Shown piece by piece: positions 7,954 through 15,752 of a DNA stretch of 64,000 bases; position 1 is the stretch's first letter, and every line of letters starts with the position of its first letter. This DNA is from Prevotellaceae bacterium UBA2744 (GTDB taxonomy: Bacteria > Bacteroidota > Bacteroidia > Bacteroidales > Bacteroidaceae): assembly GCA_002353575.1 (NCBI GenBank), contig DEJQ01000026.1, positions 80,978 to 144,977 of the forward strand. Reading direction: 5' to 3'. The translations under genes were made by a program, and so were the position numbers. The notes beneath the pieces were generated by a model that was not told where the DNA came from, did not search any database, and saw only the letters and a program-made list of their open reading frames with translations.

Positions 7954-9690
7954 ATGATGTATCGTACTATTCACGAGAATATCAAGAAGGTGATGGCGGG
8001 CGTCATCTTTGCGGCTGGTATGCTTGCCGGCTGCAATGAAAAGCCTGCCGCCGACCTCGTCGTCTATGGCAAGATATTCACTTCCGAGAACAACCAGGTG
8101 GCAGAGGCTTTCGCTGTGAAGGACGGCAAGTATGTCTATGTTGGCGACAAGGCTGGAGCCGAAGCCTTTGTGGAAGAGGGAAAGACCAAGGTCGTGGACT
8201 ACACCGGCAAGGGACTTGTGATGCCCGGCTGCGGCAATGGTCACGCCCACTATATGCTGGGACATGCCCTCAAGACCATCGGCACCGTGGTTGGCTATGA
8301 TGACAGTCCGGAGAAATTCCTGAAGGAAATTGTTCCCGCAGCAGTGAAAAAGGCAAGAGACACAGGAGCCACGTCGGTGTTCGGCCAAGGCTGGAATTTC
8401 CTCGCCTTCAAGAATCACATACCTACACGCCATGAACTGGATGCCATCTGCAACGACATCCCCATGTACTTTCTGGACGACGAATGTCACAAGGCACTTG
8501 CCAACACCGTCCTGCTGAAGAAGGCAGGTATCATAAAGGCAGACGGCACGGCTGGCAAGACAGAGATACGCGGCGGTGAGATCGGAGTAGATGCCAACGG
8601 CATTCCCACAGGCTTCCTGTCGGAGCAGGCACAGACATACGTGCGTTCCTTTTTAGACAATGACAATCTCTACAGCCTTGAAAGGGCTACAGCCAACCTG
8701 GCAGACATCGAGCAGCAGCTGTTGTCAGAGGGCTACACCATGTACCACGAAGGATGGGGAAACTACTTCGTCAACACCAATTACTATCAGGCAGTCCAGC
8801 AACAGGACAAGGCAGGCAAGCTGCACTTCGTATTGGGGCTGCCGTATGAGATAGAGAGTTGGATGGACATGGACGAGGCACTGGACAGAGCTGCCGATGC
8901 AAAAAAGTTCGCTTCCACTCGCGTTAAGCCCTACTGGGTCAAAATACTCTTCGACGGCACAGTGGAAAGCGGAACCGGAATAGTCGAACCGCCCTACCCC
9001 GACGGTCATCAGGGAATAGCCAACTGGACGGAAGAGGAACTGACGGAGCTGACGCGCAAGGCTAATGCCAGAGGCCTGACAATGCACGTACATGTCATGG
9101 GAAACAAAGGCGTCAATCATGTTGTCAACGCCTTCGTCAACGGCGGCAAGGACGAGATGCGCAATGCGATGGTACACGTCTATAGCGTCAGCGAGGCGGA
9201 CTATCAGCGTATGGCAGACCACAACATACAGGTTGCTGCAGGCTTGCTGTGGCACCATGCCGACAATGCAACACAAGAAGAACTGCTTCGCACACTTCCT
9301 GAAGGTATGAAGGACAAGGGCTATCCGATGAAATCCTTCTTCGACCACGGCGTCAACGTCGCGTCACACTCCGACTTCCCTGCGCTGAGTGGCAGTCCCG
9401 ACGATCCGTTCAGCATTATGGAGATAGCTCTTACAGGTGTTTACCAACCCGAAAACGGGAAACCCTGGTGGACGGAAGAACTGCTCACCCGCGAGCAGGC
9501 CCTTACCGCCCTGACCATCAACGTCGCCAGGCAGATGTTCCTGGAGGATGAGCGTGGCAGCATCAAGACAGGCAAGTATGCCGACTTCCTCCTGCTCAAC
9601 CAGGACGTGCTGACCTGTCCTGTCAACCGGATTCATGCCACCAGACCATCAGCCACCTATTTCGAGGGAAAGAAAGTATTCTCTATGTAA
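7954..9690 (+). CDS. YtcJ-like amidohydrolase lipoprotein
   Basis: A 578-residue metal-dependent amidohydrolase (amidohydrolase 3 / YtcJ group). I chose the ATG at 7954 because it follows the esterase stop and gives a proper signal peptide with lipobox (MLAGC near residue 27). A longer frame back to 7792 would only overlap the esterase. Metal-site motifs are GHAHY early, HVHVMGNKGVNHVV in the middle and ASHSDFPALSG late. The enzyme would hydrolyse an amide or ring C-N bond in the periplasm; the substrate cannot be told. Co-occurrence with the esterase suggests breakdown of a small ester/amide compound, as an inference only. Confidence 0.85.
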   Translation: MMYRTIHENIKKVMAGVIFAAGMLAGCNEKPAADLVVYGKIFTSENNQVAEAFAVKDGKYVYVGDKAGAEAFVEEGKTKVVDYTGKGLVMPGCGNGHAHYMLGHALKTIGTVVGYDDSPEKFLKEIVPAAVKKARDTGATSVFGQGWNFLAFKNHIPTRHELDAICNDIPMYFLDDECHKALANTVLLKKAGIIKADGTAGKTEIRGGEIGVDANGIPTGFLSEQAQTYVRSFLDNDNLYSLERATANLADIEQQLLSEGYTMYHEGWGNYFVNTNYYQAVQQQDKAGKLHFVLGLPYEIESWMDMDEALDRAADAKKFASTRVKPYWVKILFDGTVESGTGIVEPPYPDGHQGIANWTEEELTELTRKANARGLTMHVHVMGNKGVNHVVNAFVNGGKDEMRNAMVHVYSVSEADYQRMADHNIQVAAGLLWHHADNATQEELLRTLPEGMKDKGYPMKSFFDHGVNVASHSDFPALSGSPDDPFSIMEIALTGVYQPENGKPWWTEELLTREQALTALTINVARQMFLEDERGSIKTGKYADFLLLNQDVLTCPVNRIHATRPSATYFEGKKVFSM

Positions 9691-9765
9691 GCGACTATAT
9701 GGAATTAGGCAGGCAGTATGTTCCATCCATATAATCGTTGTATCTTTACGTGCAGAATCGGAACT

Positions 9766-10542
9766 ATGAACGACATACAGACCATACAAAGCAAGACAAG
9801 CGACACTAACGGCGAGATAGTGATGTATCAGCCCGACGAGACCATCCGCCTGGAGGTTCGCCTGGGTGAAGATACCGTGTGGCTTACTCAGCAGCAGATG
9901 GCGGACCTGGGCATCAGTCACGGAGACATCCTGATGGTGGAGATGGGACGGTGGCCGCAGGACGGCGACACGGTGCTGGCGTACGTGAACGACGAGGTGA
10001 CGGTAAAGTCGTACTTCATAGCGAGCGACGGCTCTCACTGGCTGGTGCCGAATAATGAGAAGAAGAATTATAAGGCTATATCGATCGACAAGGCTGAGAA
10101 AGTGAATATAGGCGGCGTAGTGGTGGCTACGTTCAAGCGGAGCGTGAGGGCTTCGTACAGGAAGTGTGAGGAGGTGGTGAAGCGAACGTTAGAGACGGAA
10201 GAGCCCGAGCCGGAGATAAGCGAACAGAAAGTGGGCTATGCCATAAGGAGTGTTGCCACGATTGTGAATACGAAGCGGCAATGGTATGCGGTGTATGGAA
10301 TGATGGTGAACTACAACGTGATAAGCGAGGGCGACTATGAGGGGTTCTGCGAGAGGGTGAGACAGGAGGTGCCCAACCACCAGAATCTGCCTACGGTGGC
10401 AGAGCTGCAGCGAGTGGCGGTGATGAGTTTCGTAAAGCCCGTGAGACAGTGGACTGTTGACTATGCTCCCGTGACGGGCAAGCGATTCAAGGACTATAAG
10501 AATATAGCCCTGCAGACGGAGAAGCTGCTGCTGGAGAAATAG
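9766..10542 (+). CDS. Chimeric protein: RhuM-like N-terminus on S24/LexA-like domain
   Basis: A 258-residue protein with a mosaic look. Residues about 15-45 (EIVMYQPDETIRLEVRLGED, then TVWLTQQQMADL) read like the start of RhuM-family proteins. At about residue 46 it switches to GISHGDILMVEMGRWPQDGD and then EVTVKSY and WLVPNNE, which match the S24 peptidase fold of LexA/UmuD repressors. The catalytic lysine region (TVKSY) is there, but the usual G-D-S-M-x-P serine motif is replaced by the RhuM piece. The remaining 150 residues are not recognised. Start at 9766 is chosen because a -7-like TATCTTTA sits at 9741-9748. It may be a recombinant relic or a non-proteolytic regulator. Confidence 0.55.
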   Translation: MNDIQTIQSKTSDTNGEIVMYQPDETIRLEVRLGEDTVWLTQQQMADLGISHGDILMVEMGRWPQDGDTVLAYVNDEVTVKSYFIASDGSHWLVPNNEKKNYKAISIDKAEKVNIGGVVVATFKRSVRASYRKCEEVVKRTLETEEPEPEISEQKVGYAIRSVATIVNTKRQWYAVYGMMVNYNVISEGDYEGFCERVRQEVPNHQNLPTVAELQRVAVMSFVKPVRQWTVDYAPVTGKRFKDYKNIALQTEKLLLEK

Positions 10543-10962
10543 AGAAACTCGCGCAAAAACACGCAGGCGGCAGAATGTTTTTCCGTCGCCTTTTTCCAGC
10601 CCTGCCTTTGCGTCGTCGTCCCATCTAAAAACCCGCAGAAAAGGCATGGGGGGGACTGAAAGCTATGCAGCTGGTGAATTTCAAGTAGAAAAACACCCGA
10701 AATGCTACATCTGTATGCTAAAAAAAGACTAAGATTACTTATTTTTGCACATTTTAGAACCCACCTGTGCAATTTTAATACATTTTTAGAGAATATTCTT
10801 GTTTAATTAGACTTTAAATTCATACCTTTGCACCGAAGAAAGCGTAAAAGCAAGTCTCTCAAATCGGCACAAACCGCATAAACAGAGGGACGGACATGAA
10901 AAAAGGATAGTAATCATTAAGAGATAAACAATATTTAATTAATAACTAAAAAAAATTAGATT
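10543..10962 (+). promoter_or_regulatory. Gap with acpP promoter at 10799-10830
   Basis: The 420-bp stretch has no gene. A -33 TTG at 10799-10801 and the -7 box TACCTTTG at 10823-10830, 21 bp apart, form the likely acpP promoter, giving a leader of about 125 nt. A second -7-like TATTTTTG lies at 10740-10747 without a matching -33. The leader after the promoter is A-rich near the ATG. I see no further structure in the first 200 bp. Confidence 0.6.
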
Positions 10963-11199
10963 ATGTCTGAAATTGAATCAAGAGTTAAATCTATTATCGT
11001 AGATAAGCTTAACGTAGATGAGGCTGATGTAAAGCCAGAAGCATCTTTCACTAACGACCTCGGCGCTGACTCACTTGACACCGTTGAGCTCATCATGGAA
11101 TTTGAGAAGGCATTCGGTATCAACATTCCTGACGATCAGGCAGAGAAGATCAGCACTGTAGGTGATGCAATCGCATACATCGAGTCTAACGCAAAATAA
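10963..11199 (+). CDS. acpP: Acyl carrier protein
   Basis: A 78-residue, acidic acyl carrier protein that carries growing fatty-acyl chains on a phosphopantetheine arm. The attachment serine is S37 in GADSLDTVEL. Length and sequence are typical, and fabF follows, as in most bacteria. The distance to fabF (129 bp) is unusually large and is filled by a long hairpin (11212-11305) that could separate the expression of this very abundant protein from the genes downstream. Confidence 0.97.
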   Translation: MSEIESRVKSIIVDKLNVDEADVKPEASFTNDLGADSLDTVELIMEFEKAFGINIPDDQAEKISTVGDAIAYIESNAK

Positions 11200-11211
11200 G
11201 TAGATTCTACT

Positions 11212-11305
11212 ATTACCATTTACTATTTTGGGTTTTGCCGGAGGCGCACGTGTAAGATACAGGTGCATATTGAGCGGCAAGACAGATGAAATAGTAAATG
11301 GTAAT
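11212..11305 (+). other. Long nested hairpin between acpP and fabF
   Basis: Two perfect 17-base arms (attaccatttactattt at 11212-11228 and its complement at 11289-11305) enclose a second pair, ttgccg 11235-11240 with cggcaa 11275-11280, and a third, gcac 11246-11249 with gtgc 11263-11266. A T-run follows the outer arm. As RNA this is one long hairpin in the acpP-fabF gap. It could be an attenuator that lets acpP be transcribed more than fabF, an RNase III cleavage site (rnc lies two genes on), or a small palindromic mobile repeat. Confidence 0.7.
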
Positions 11306-11328
11306 TTTTTTAAAAGCATTTACACACA

Positions 11329-12594
11329 ATGGAATTAAAAAGAGTTGTTGTAACAGGTCTTGGCGCAATCACTCCACTGGGTCTCACAGTTGAGGAGACA
11401 TGGGAAAACATCAAGAACGGAAAGAGCGGCGCTGCACCCATCACCCACTTTGACGCATCGCAGTTTAAGACTCAGTTCGCATGCGAGGTGAAGGGTTTCG
11501 ACCCGAACAATTACATAGACCGCAAGGAAAGCCGTAAGATGGACCTCTATACCATCTTTGCCCTGGCAGCAGCCAAGCAGGCTATCGCAGACTCAGGTAT
11601 CGCAGGCGAGGGTATTGACAAGAACGAAGTAGGAGTAGTGCTTGGTGTAGGTATCGGCGGTATCCACACCTTCGAGGAGGAAGCCGGCAACTACGCACTC
11701 AACGGTCCGCAGTTGGGTCCGAAGTATAACCCGTTCTTCATCCCGAAGATGATTGCCGACATCGCTGCCGGATTCATCAGCATCGAGAATGGTTTCCACG
11801 GTCCTAACTTCACAACCACTTCTGCCTGTGCATCTTCAACCAACGCTCTGGCTGACGCATTCAACCTGATTCGTCTGGGCAAGGCAAACGCTATCATCAC
11901 AGGTGGTTCCGAAGCTGCCATCTGGCCATCGGGCGTGGGCGGCTTCAACGCAATGAAGGCTCTCTCCACCCGCAACGACGAGCCCGAGAAGGCAAGCCGT
12001 CCGTTCAGCGCAAGCCGCGACGGATTCGTCATGGGCGAAGGTGCTTGTATCCTCGTACTTGAGGAACTGGAACACGCTAAGGCACGCGGTGCAAAGATCT
12101 ATGCCGAGGTTGCAGGTTGCGGCATGTCGGCTGACGCTTACCACATTACAGCAAGCCACCCGGAAGGACTTGGAGCAAAACTCGTGATGGAGCGCGCACT
12201 GAAGGATGCAGAGATGACTCCTGCAGACATCGACTATATCAACGTTCACGGTACTTCTACTCACGTAGGCGACATCTCTGAGGTGAAGGCTATCAAGGAA
12301 GTTTTTGGTGACGCAGCATACAAACTGAACATCAGTTCTACGAAGTCAATGACAGGTCACCTGCTGGGTGCTGCCGGGGCTGTGGAGGCTATGTTCAGCA
12401 TATTGTCTGTAAAGAACGACATCGTGCCGCCTACCATCAACCACGACGAAGCCGACAAGGATGAGGAGATTGACTATAGTCTAAACTTCACATTCAACAA
12501 GGCTCAGAAGCGCACCGTACGTGCTGCACTCAGCAACACATTCGGTTTCGGTGGTCACAATGCTTGTGCTATCTTCAAGAAGTACGAAGGCTAA
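11329..12594 (+). CDS. fabF: Beta-ketoacyl-ACP synthase II
   Basis: A 421-residue condensing enzyme of fatty-acid elongation. The catalytic triad is visible: Cys167 in TTSACASSTN, His307 in VHGTSTHVGD and His344 in KSMTGHLLGAAG. It condenses acyl-ACP with malonyl-ACP, working with the ACP encoded just upstream. The start ATG at 11329 gives the family N-terminus (ELKRVVVTGLGAITPLG). The gene ends 21 bp before the RNase III fusion gene, so they are likely one transcript. Confidence 0.97.
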   Translation: MELKRVVVTGLGAITPLGLTVEETWENIKNGKSGAAPITHFDASQFKTQFACEVKGFDPNNYIDRKESRKMDLYTIFALAAAKQAIADSGIAGEGIDKNEVGVVLGVGIGGIHTFEEEAGNYALNGPQLGPKYNPFFIPKMIADIAAGFISIENGFHGPNFTTTSACASSTNALADAFNLIRLGKANAIITGGSEAAIWPSGVGGFNAMKALSTRNDEPEKASRPFSASRDGFVMGEGACILVLEELEHAKARGAKIYAEVAGCGMSADAYHITASHPEGLGAKLVMERALKDAEMTPADIDYINVHGTSTHVGDISEVKAIKEVFGDAAYKLNISSTKSMTGHLLGAAGAVEAMFSILSVKNDIVPPTINHDEADKDEEIDYSLNFTFNKAQKRTVRAALSNTFGFGGHNACAIFKKYEG

Positions 12595-12615
12595 AACAAA
12601 TAAGTACTGACGACC

Positions 12616-14136
12616 ATGGACAACCTGGGCTCATTACTGATAGATAAAGTAAGGCTTCTTTTCCGCAAGGAGAAGAAGCCTTATTGCATCCTTAAAAATA
12701 TAATGGGGTTCTATCCACACAATATGGAACTGTACCATCTGGCACTGAAACACAAGAGCATCGCCTTCCATGACAGGCAGGAACACGGGAAACTCGACTA
12801 CAAGTCATCGCTCAACAACGAGCGTCTGGAATTTCTGGGCGATGCCGTGCTGGGAGCCATCGTGGCCGACATCCTATACAAGAAATACGGAACGCAGCAG
12901 GAGGGGTTTCTGACAATGCTACGCAGTAAGATTGTGTGCAGAAACTCGCTGAATAAGATAGCCGTCGAACTGGGTATCAACAAATTTCTTCTGCACGCCG
13001 GAGATGTGTATCAGGCACACAACAGCTACATAAACGGCAATGCCTTCGAAGCCCTCTGCGGAGCTATCTACCTGGACCGCGGCTACAAACTATGCTATCA
13101 GTTCATAGAGAAAGAAGTCATCGAGAAACATCTGGACATAGAGGAACTCGTCGAGAACTCGCAGAACAATAAAAGCAAACTGATAGAATGGTGTCAGAAG
13201 AACCAGTACAAAGTGCAATTCGCATATAATGAGTTGCGCGGGCGTACGGGTTCAGTATTCAGTTGCAAAGTATATATCGAAGGCATAGAATGCGGGCACG
13301 GAAAGGGGTACAAGAAGAAGGACAGCGACCAGAACGCATGCAAGAGTGCTTTGCAGTCGCTGAGAAACACCCCAGAACTTAAGCTGCGCATCGCAAAGGT
13401 AGTAGAAGAAAGAATCTTGAAAGCAAAACAACAATCAAACCACGACAAGGCAATGGCAAAGATAGCAGGCCGCAAGACCATAGTCTTCGACCTCGACGGC
13501 ACTCTGATGGACACGTTGCAGGACCTCTACCTAAGCACCAACTACGCCCTGCGAACATGCAACTATCCGGAACGCACACTCGAAGAGATCCGTTCATTTG
13601 TGGGCAACGGAGTTAAGCTGCTCATCGAACGTGCTATGCCAAAAGAAATAACGACGGTAGAAAGCGAAGAGAACAAGGCTGCCTTTGACCGCTGCTTCAA
13701 CACCTTCAGGGAATACTACATCAAGCACTGCCAGGACAATACAAAGCTCTACGACGGCATCGACACCCTGCTGCACAATCTGAAGAACGCAGGCTACAGG
13801 ATGGCAATAGTATCGAACAAGCTGCAGGCTGGAGTGACGGAACTCTACGAACAGTGGTTCAAGGACACCATCGAAGTAGCCGTCGGCGAGAGTCAGGAAG
13901 TGCGTAAGAAACCTGCACCCGACATGGTGGAACTAGCACTGCAGAAAATGGGAGTCAGCAAGGACGACGCCGTGTATGTAGGCGACTCGGATGTGGACAT
14001 CATGACGGCCAAGAACTCAAACCTGCCATGCATATCGGTGCTGTGGGGATTCCGCTCAAAGGACTTCCTGATAGAAAACGGAGCTACAATAACTGTTAAA
14101 AAGCCCGATGAAATCATGAATATTCTGTCAAACTGA
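12616..14136 (+). CDS. rnc: RNase III fused in frame to a HAD phosphatase
   Basis: A single 506-residue frame joins two complete enzymes. Residues about 20-255 are RNase III: the signature ERLEFLGDAVLG at 69-80 with E72 and D76, the second active-site segment FEALCGAIYLD with E145, then a double-stranded RNA-binding domain ending near 245. At the position of E. coli D114 there is an asparagine (N142). Residues 280-506 are a phosphoglycolate-phosphatase-like HAD domain with D292 and D294 in DLDGTL, the SNK motif, KKPAPDM and GDSDVDIM. M280 (base 13453) could act as an internal start. Whether the product stays fused is unknown. The position after acpP-fabF is the normal place for rnc. Confidence 0.88.
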   Translation: MDNLGSLLIDKVRLLFRKEKKPYCILKNIMGFYPHNMELYHLALKHKSIAFHDRQEHGKLDYKSSLNNERLEFLGDAVLGAIVADILYKKYGTQQEGFLTMLRSKIVCRNSLNKIAVELGINKFLLHAGDVYQAHNSYINGNAFEALCGAIYLDRGYKLCYQFIEKEVIEKHLDIEELVENSQNNKSKLIEWCQKNQYKVQFAYNELRGRTGSVFSCKVYIEGIECGHGKGYKKKDSDQNACKSALQSLRNTPELKLRIAKVVEERILKAKQQSNHDKAMAKIAGRKTIVFDLDGTLMDTLQDLYLSTNYALRTCNYPERTLEEIRSFVGNGVKLLIERAMPKEITTVESEENKAAFDRCFNTFREYYIKHCQDNTKLYDGIDTLLHNLKNAGYRMAIVSNKLQAGVTELYEQWFKDTIEVAVGESQEVRKKPAPDMVELALQKMGVSKDDAVYVGDSDVDIMTAKNSNLPCISVLWGFRSKDFLIENGATITVKKPDEIMNILSN

Positions 14137-14144
14137 CAAATATG

Positions 14145-14176
14145 TTTGCAAATTAACACACAAAGCACTAAATTTG
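14145..14176 (+). promoter_or_regulatory. Promoter of the GH3-family gene
   Basis: TTTG at 14145-14148 and TAAATTTG at 14169-14176 are 20 bp apart, matching the Bacteroidota consensus. Transcription would begin near 14183, so the ATG at 14200 is the start of the next gene and the upstream TTG at 14146 is not. Confidence 0.65.
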
Positions 14177-14199
14177 ACTGCAAAAACCAATATAATGTG

Positions 14200-15738
14200 A
14201 TGAATACCACACAAGTCCTTAATAATCTTTACTTCAAAAATCGCCAGAGAGCGATTGCACGTTATGCATCCCAAGCAGAGAAAATACAACGCCGCATCCT
14301 AAAAAAACTGATACATGCAGCACGAAATACCGAATGGGGCAAAACCCACGACTACGACAAGACGGAAACCTACGAGGAGTTCATAAGCAAGGTGCCCGTA
14401 AACACTTACGAAGAACTGAAGGGCTATATCCAGAGGATGCGCGAGGGAGAAGCTAACGTACTGTGGAAAGGACGTGTAAGGTGGTTTGCGAAATCATCAG
14501 GAACTACCAACGACAAGTCGAAATTCATCCCTGTAAGCAAAGACGGACTGAAAAGGATGCACTACATGGGTCCCCGTGACTGCGTGAGCTGCTACCTGAA
14601 GATAAACCCGAAGAGCAACATACTGCACGGAAAAAGTCTCATACTCGGCGGCAGTCACACACCGAACCTGAACACCCCGAAGAGTCTGGTGGGCGACCTC
14701 AGTGCCATTCTCATCGAGAACGCACCGAGGGTGGTGAACCTGACCCGCATTCCCAACAAGCGAATTGCACTGATGAGCGACTTCGACAAGAAGCGCGAGA
14801 GAATAGCCGAGGCAGCCAAGAACATGAACGTCACTAACATAAGCGGCGTACCATCGTGGATGCTGAGTGTGCTGAACAAGGTGATGGAGAAGAAGGGGAC
14901 GGACAACATAGCCGACGTGTGGCCGAACCTCGAAGTGTTCTTCCACGGAGGCGTAGCCTTCAACCCCTACCGCGAGACGTATAACAGCATCATCCGCAGC
15001 GACAAGATGCATTATATGGAGACATACAATGCCAGCGAGGGATTCTTTGGCATACAGAACGACCTCAGCGACCCTGCCATGCTTCTGATGATCGACTACG
15101 ACGTGTTTTACGAATTCTGTCCGATGGATGACATGGGCGATGACGGCTACCCGAAGCCCAATGCACACATCGTGCCGCTTTGGGGCATTGAAACCGGCAA
15201 AAACTATGCCATGCTCATCAGCACCTCATGCGGACTGTGGAGATACCTGATTGGCGACACAGTGAGGTTCACACAGAAGAATCCTTATAAATTCACCATC
15301 ACAGGCAGAACAAAGCATTTCATCAATGCCTTCGGCGAAGAACTGATTGTGGATAATGCCGAGAAAGGACTCCTGCAGGCATGTGTCGCAACCGGCGCCC
15401 AGGTACGGGAATACACTGCGGCTCCTATCTTCATGGATGCCAATGCCAAGTGCCGCCACCAGTGGATTATCGAGTTCTCGAAGGAACCAGGCAACGTAGA
15501 GAACTTCGGAATGATTCTCGACCGCTCGCTCCAGGCCCTGAATTCCGACTACGAGGCAAAACGATATAAGAATGTGACCCTGCAGCCGCTGGAAATCATC
15601 ACAGCACGCGAAGGACTCTTTGACGACTGGCTGCGCTCGAAGGGAAAACTGGGCGGACAACATAAGATTCCGCGCCTGAGCAATAGCCGGCAGTACATAG
15701 AGGAGCTGTTGGAGATGAACAAGAAAGAAGCGGAGTGA
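14200..15738 (+). CDS. GH3-family acyl-adenylate/amide synthetase
   Basis: A 512-residue protein of the GH3 family, named for plant auxin-responsive enzymes that adenylate a carboxylate and join it to an amino acid. The conserved P-loop-like segment WFAKSSGTTNDKSKFIP and the later YNASEGFFG and GLWRYLIGDTVRF motifs, which form the AMP and acyl pocket, are all intact. Bacteroidota carry one or more such genes, and their substrates are unknown. The start at 14200 follows from the promoter. The stop overlaps a possible GTG start of the next gene by one codon, so the next gene is coupled or at least co-transcribed. Confidence 0.82.
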   Translation: MNTTQVLNNLYFKNRQRAIARYASQAEKIQRRILKKLIHAARNTEWGKTHDYDKTETYEEFISKVPVNTYEELKGYIQRMREGEANVLWKGRVRWFAKSSGTTNDKSKFIPVSKDGLKRMHYMGPRDCVSCYLKINPKSNILHGKSLILGGSHTPNLNTPKSLVGDLSAILIENAPRVVNLTRIPNKRIALMSDFDKKRERIAEAAKNMNVTNISGVPSWMLSVLNKVMEKKGTDNIADVWPNLEVFFHGGVAFNPYRETYNSIIRSDKMHYMETYNASEGFFGIQNDLSDPAMLLMIDYDVFYEFCPMDDMGDDGYPKPNAHIVPLWGIETGKNYAMLISTSCGLWRYLIGDTVRFTQKNPYKFTITGRTKHFINAFGEELIVDNAEKGLLQACVATGAQVREYTAAPIFMDANAKCRHQWIIEFSKEPGNVENFGMILDRSLQALNSDYEAKRYKNVTLQPLEIITAREGLFDDWLRSKGKLGGQHKIPRLSNSRQYIEELLEMNKKEAE

Positions 15739-15752
15739 ACATAAGGAAAAAG

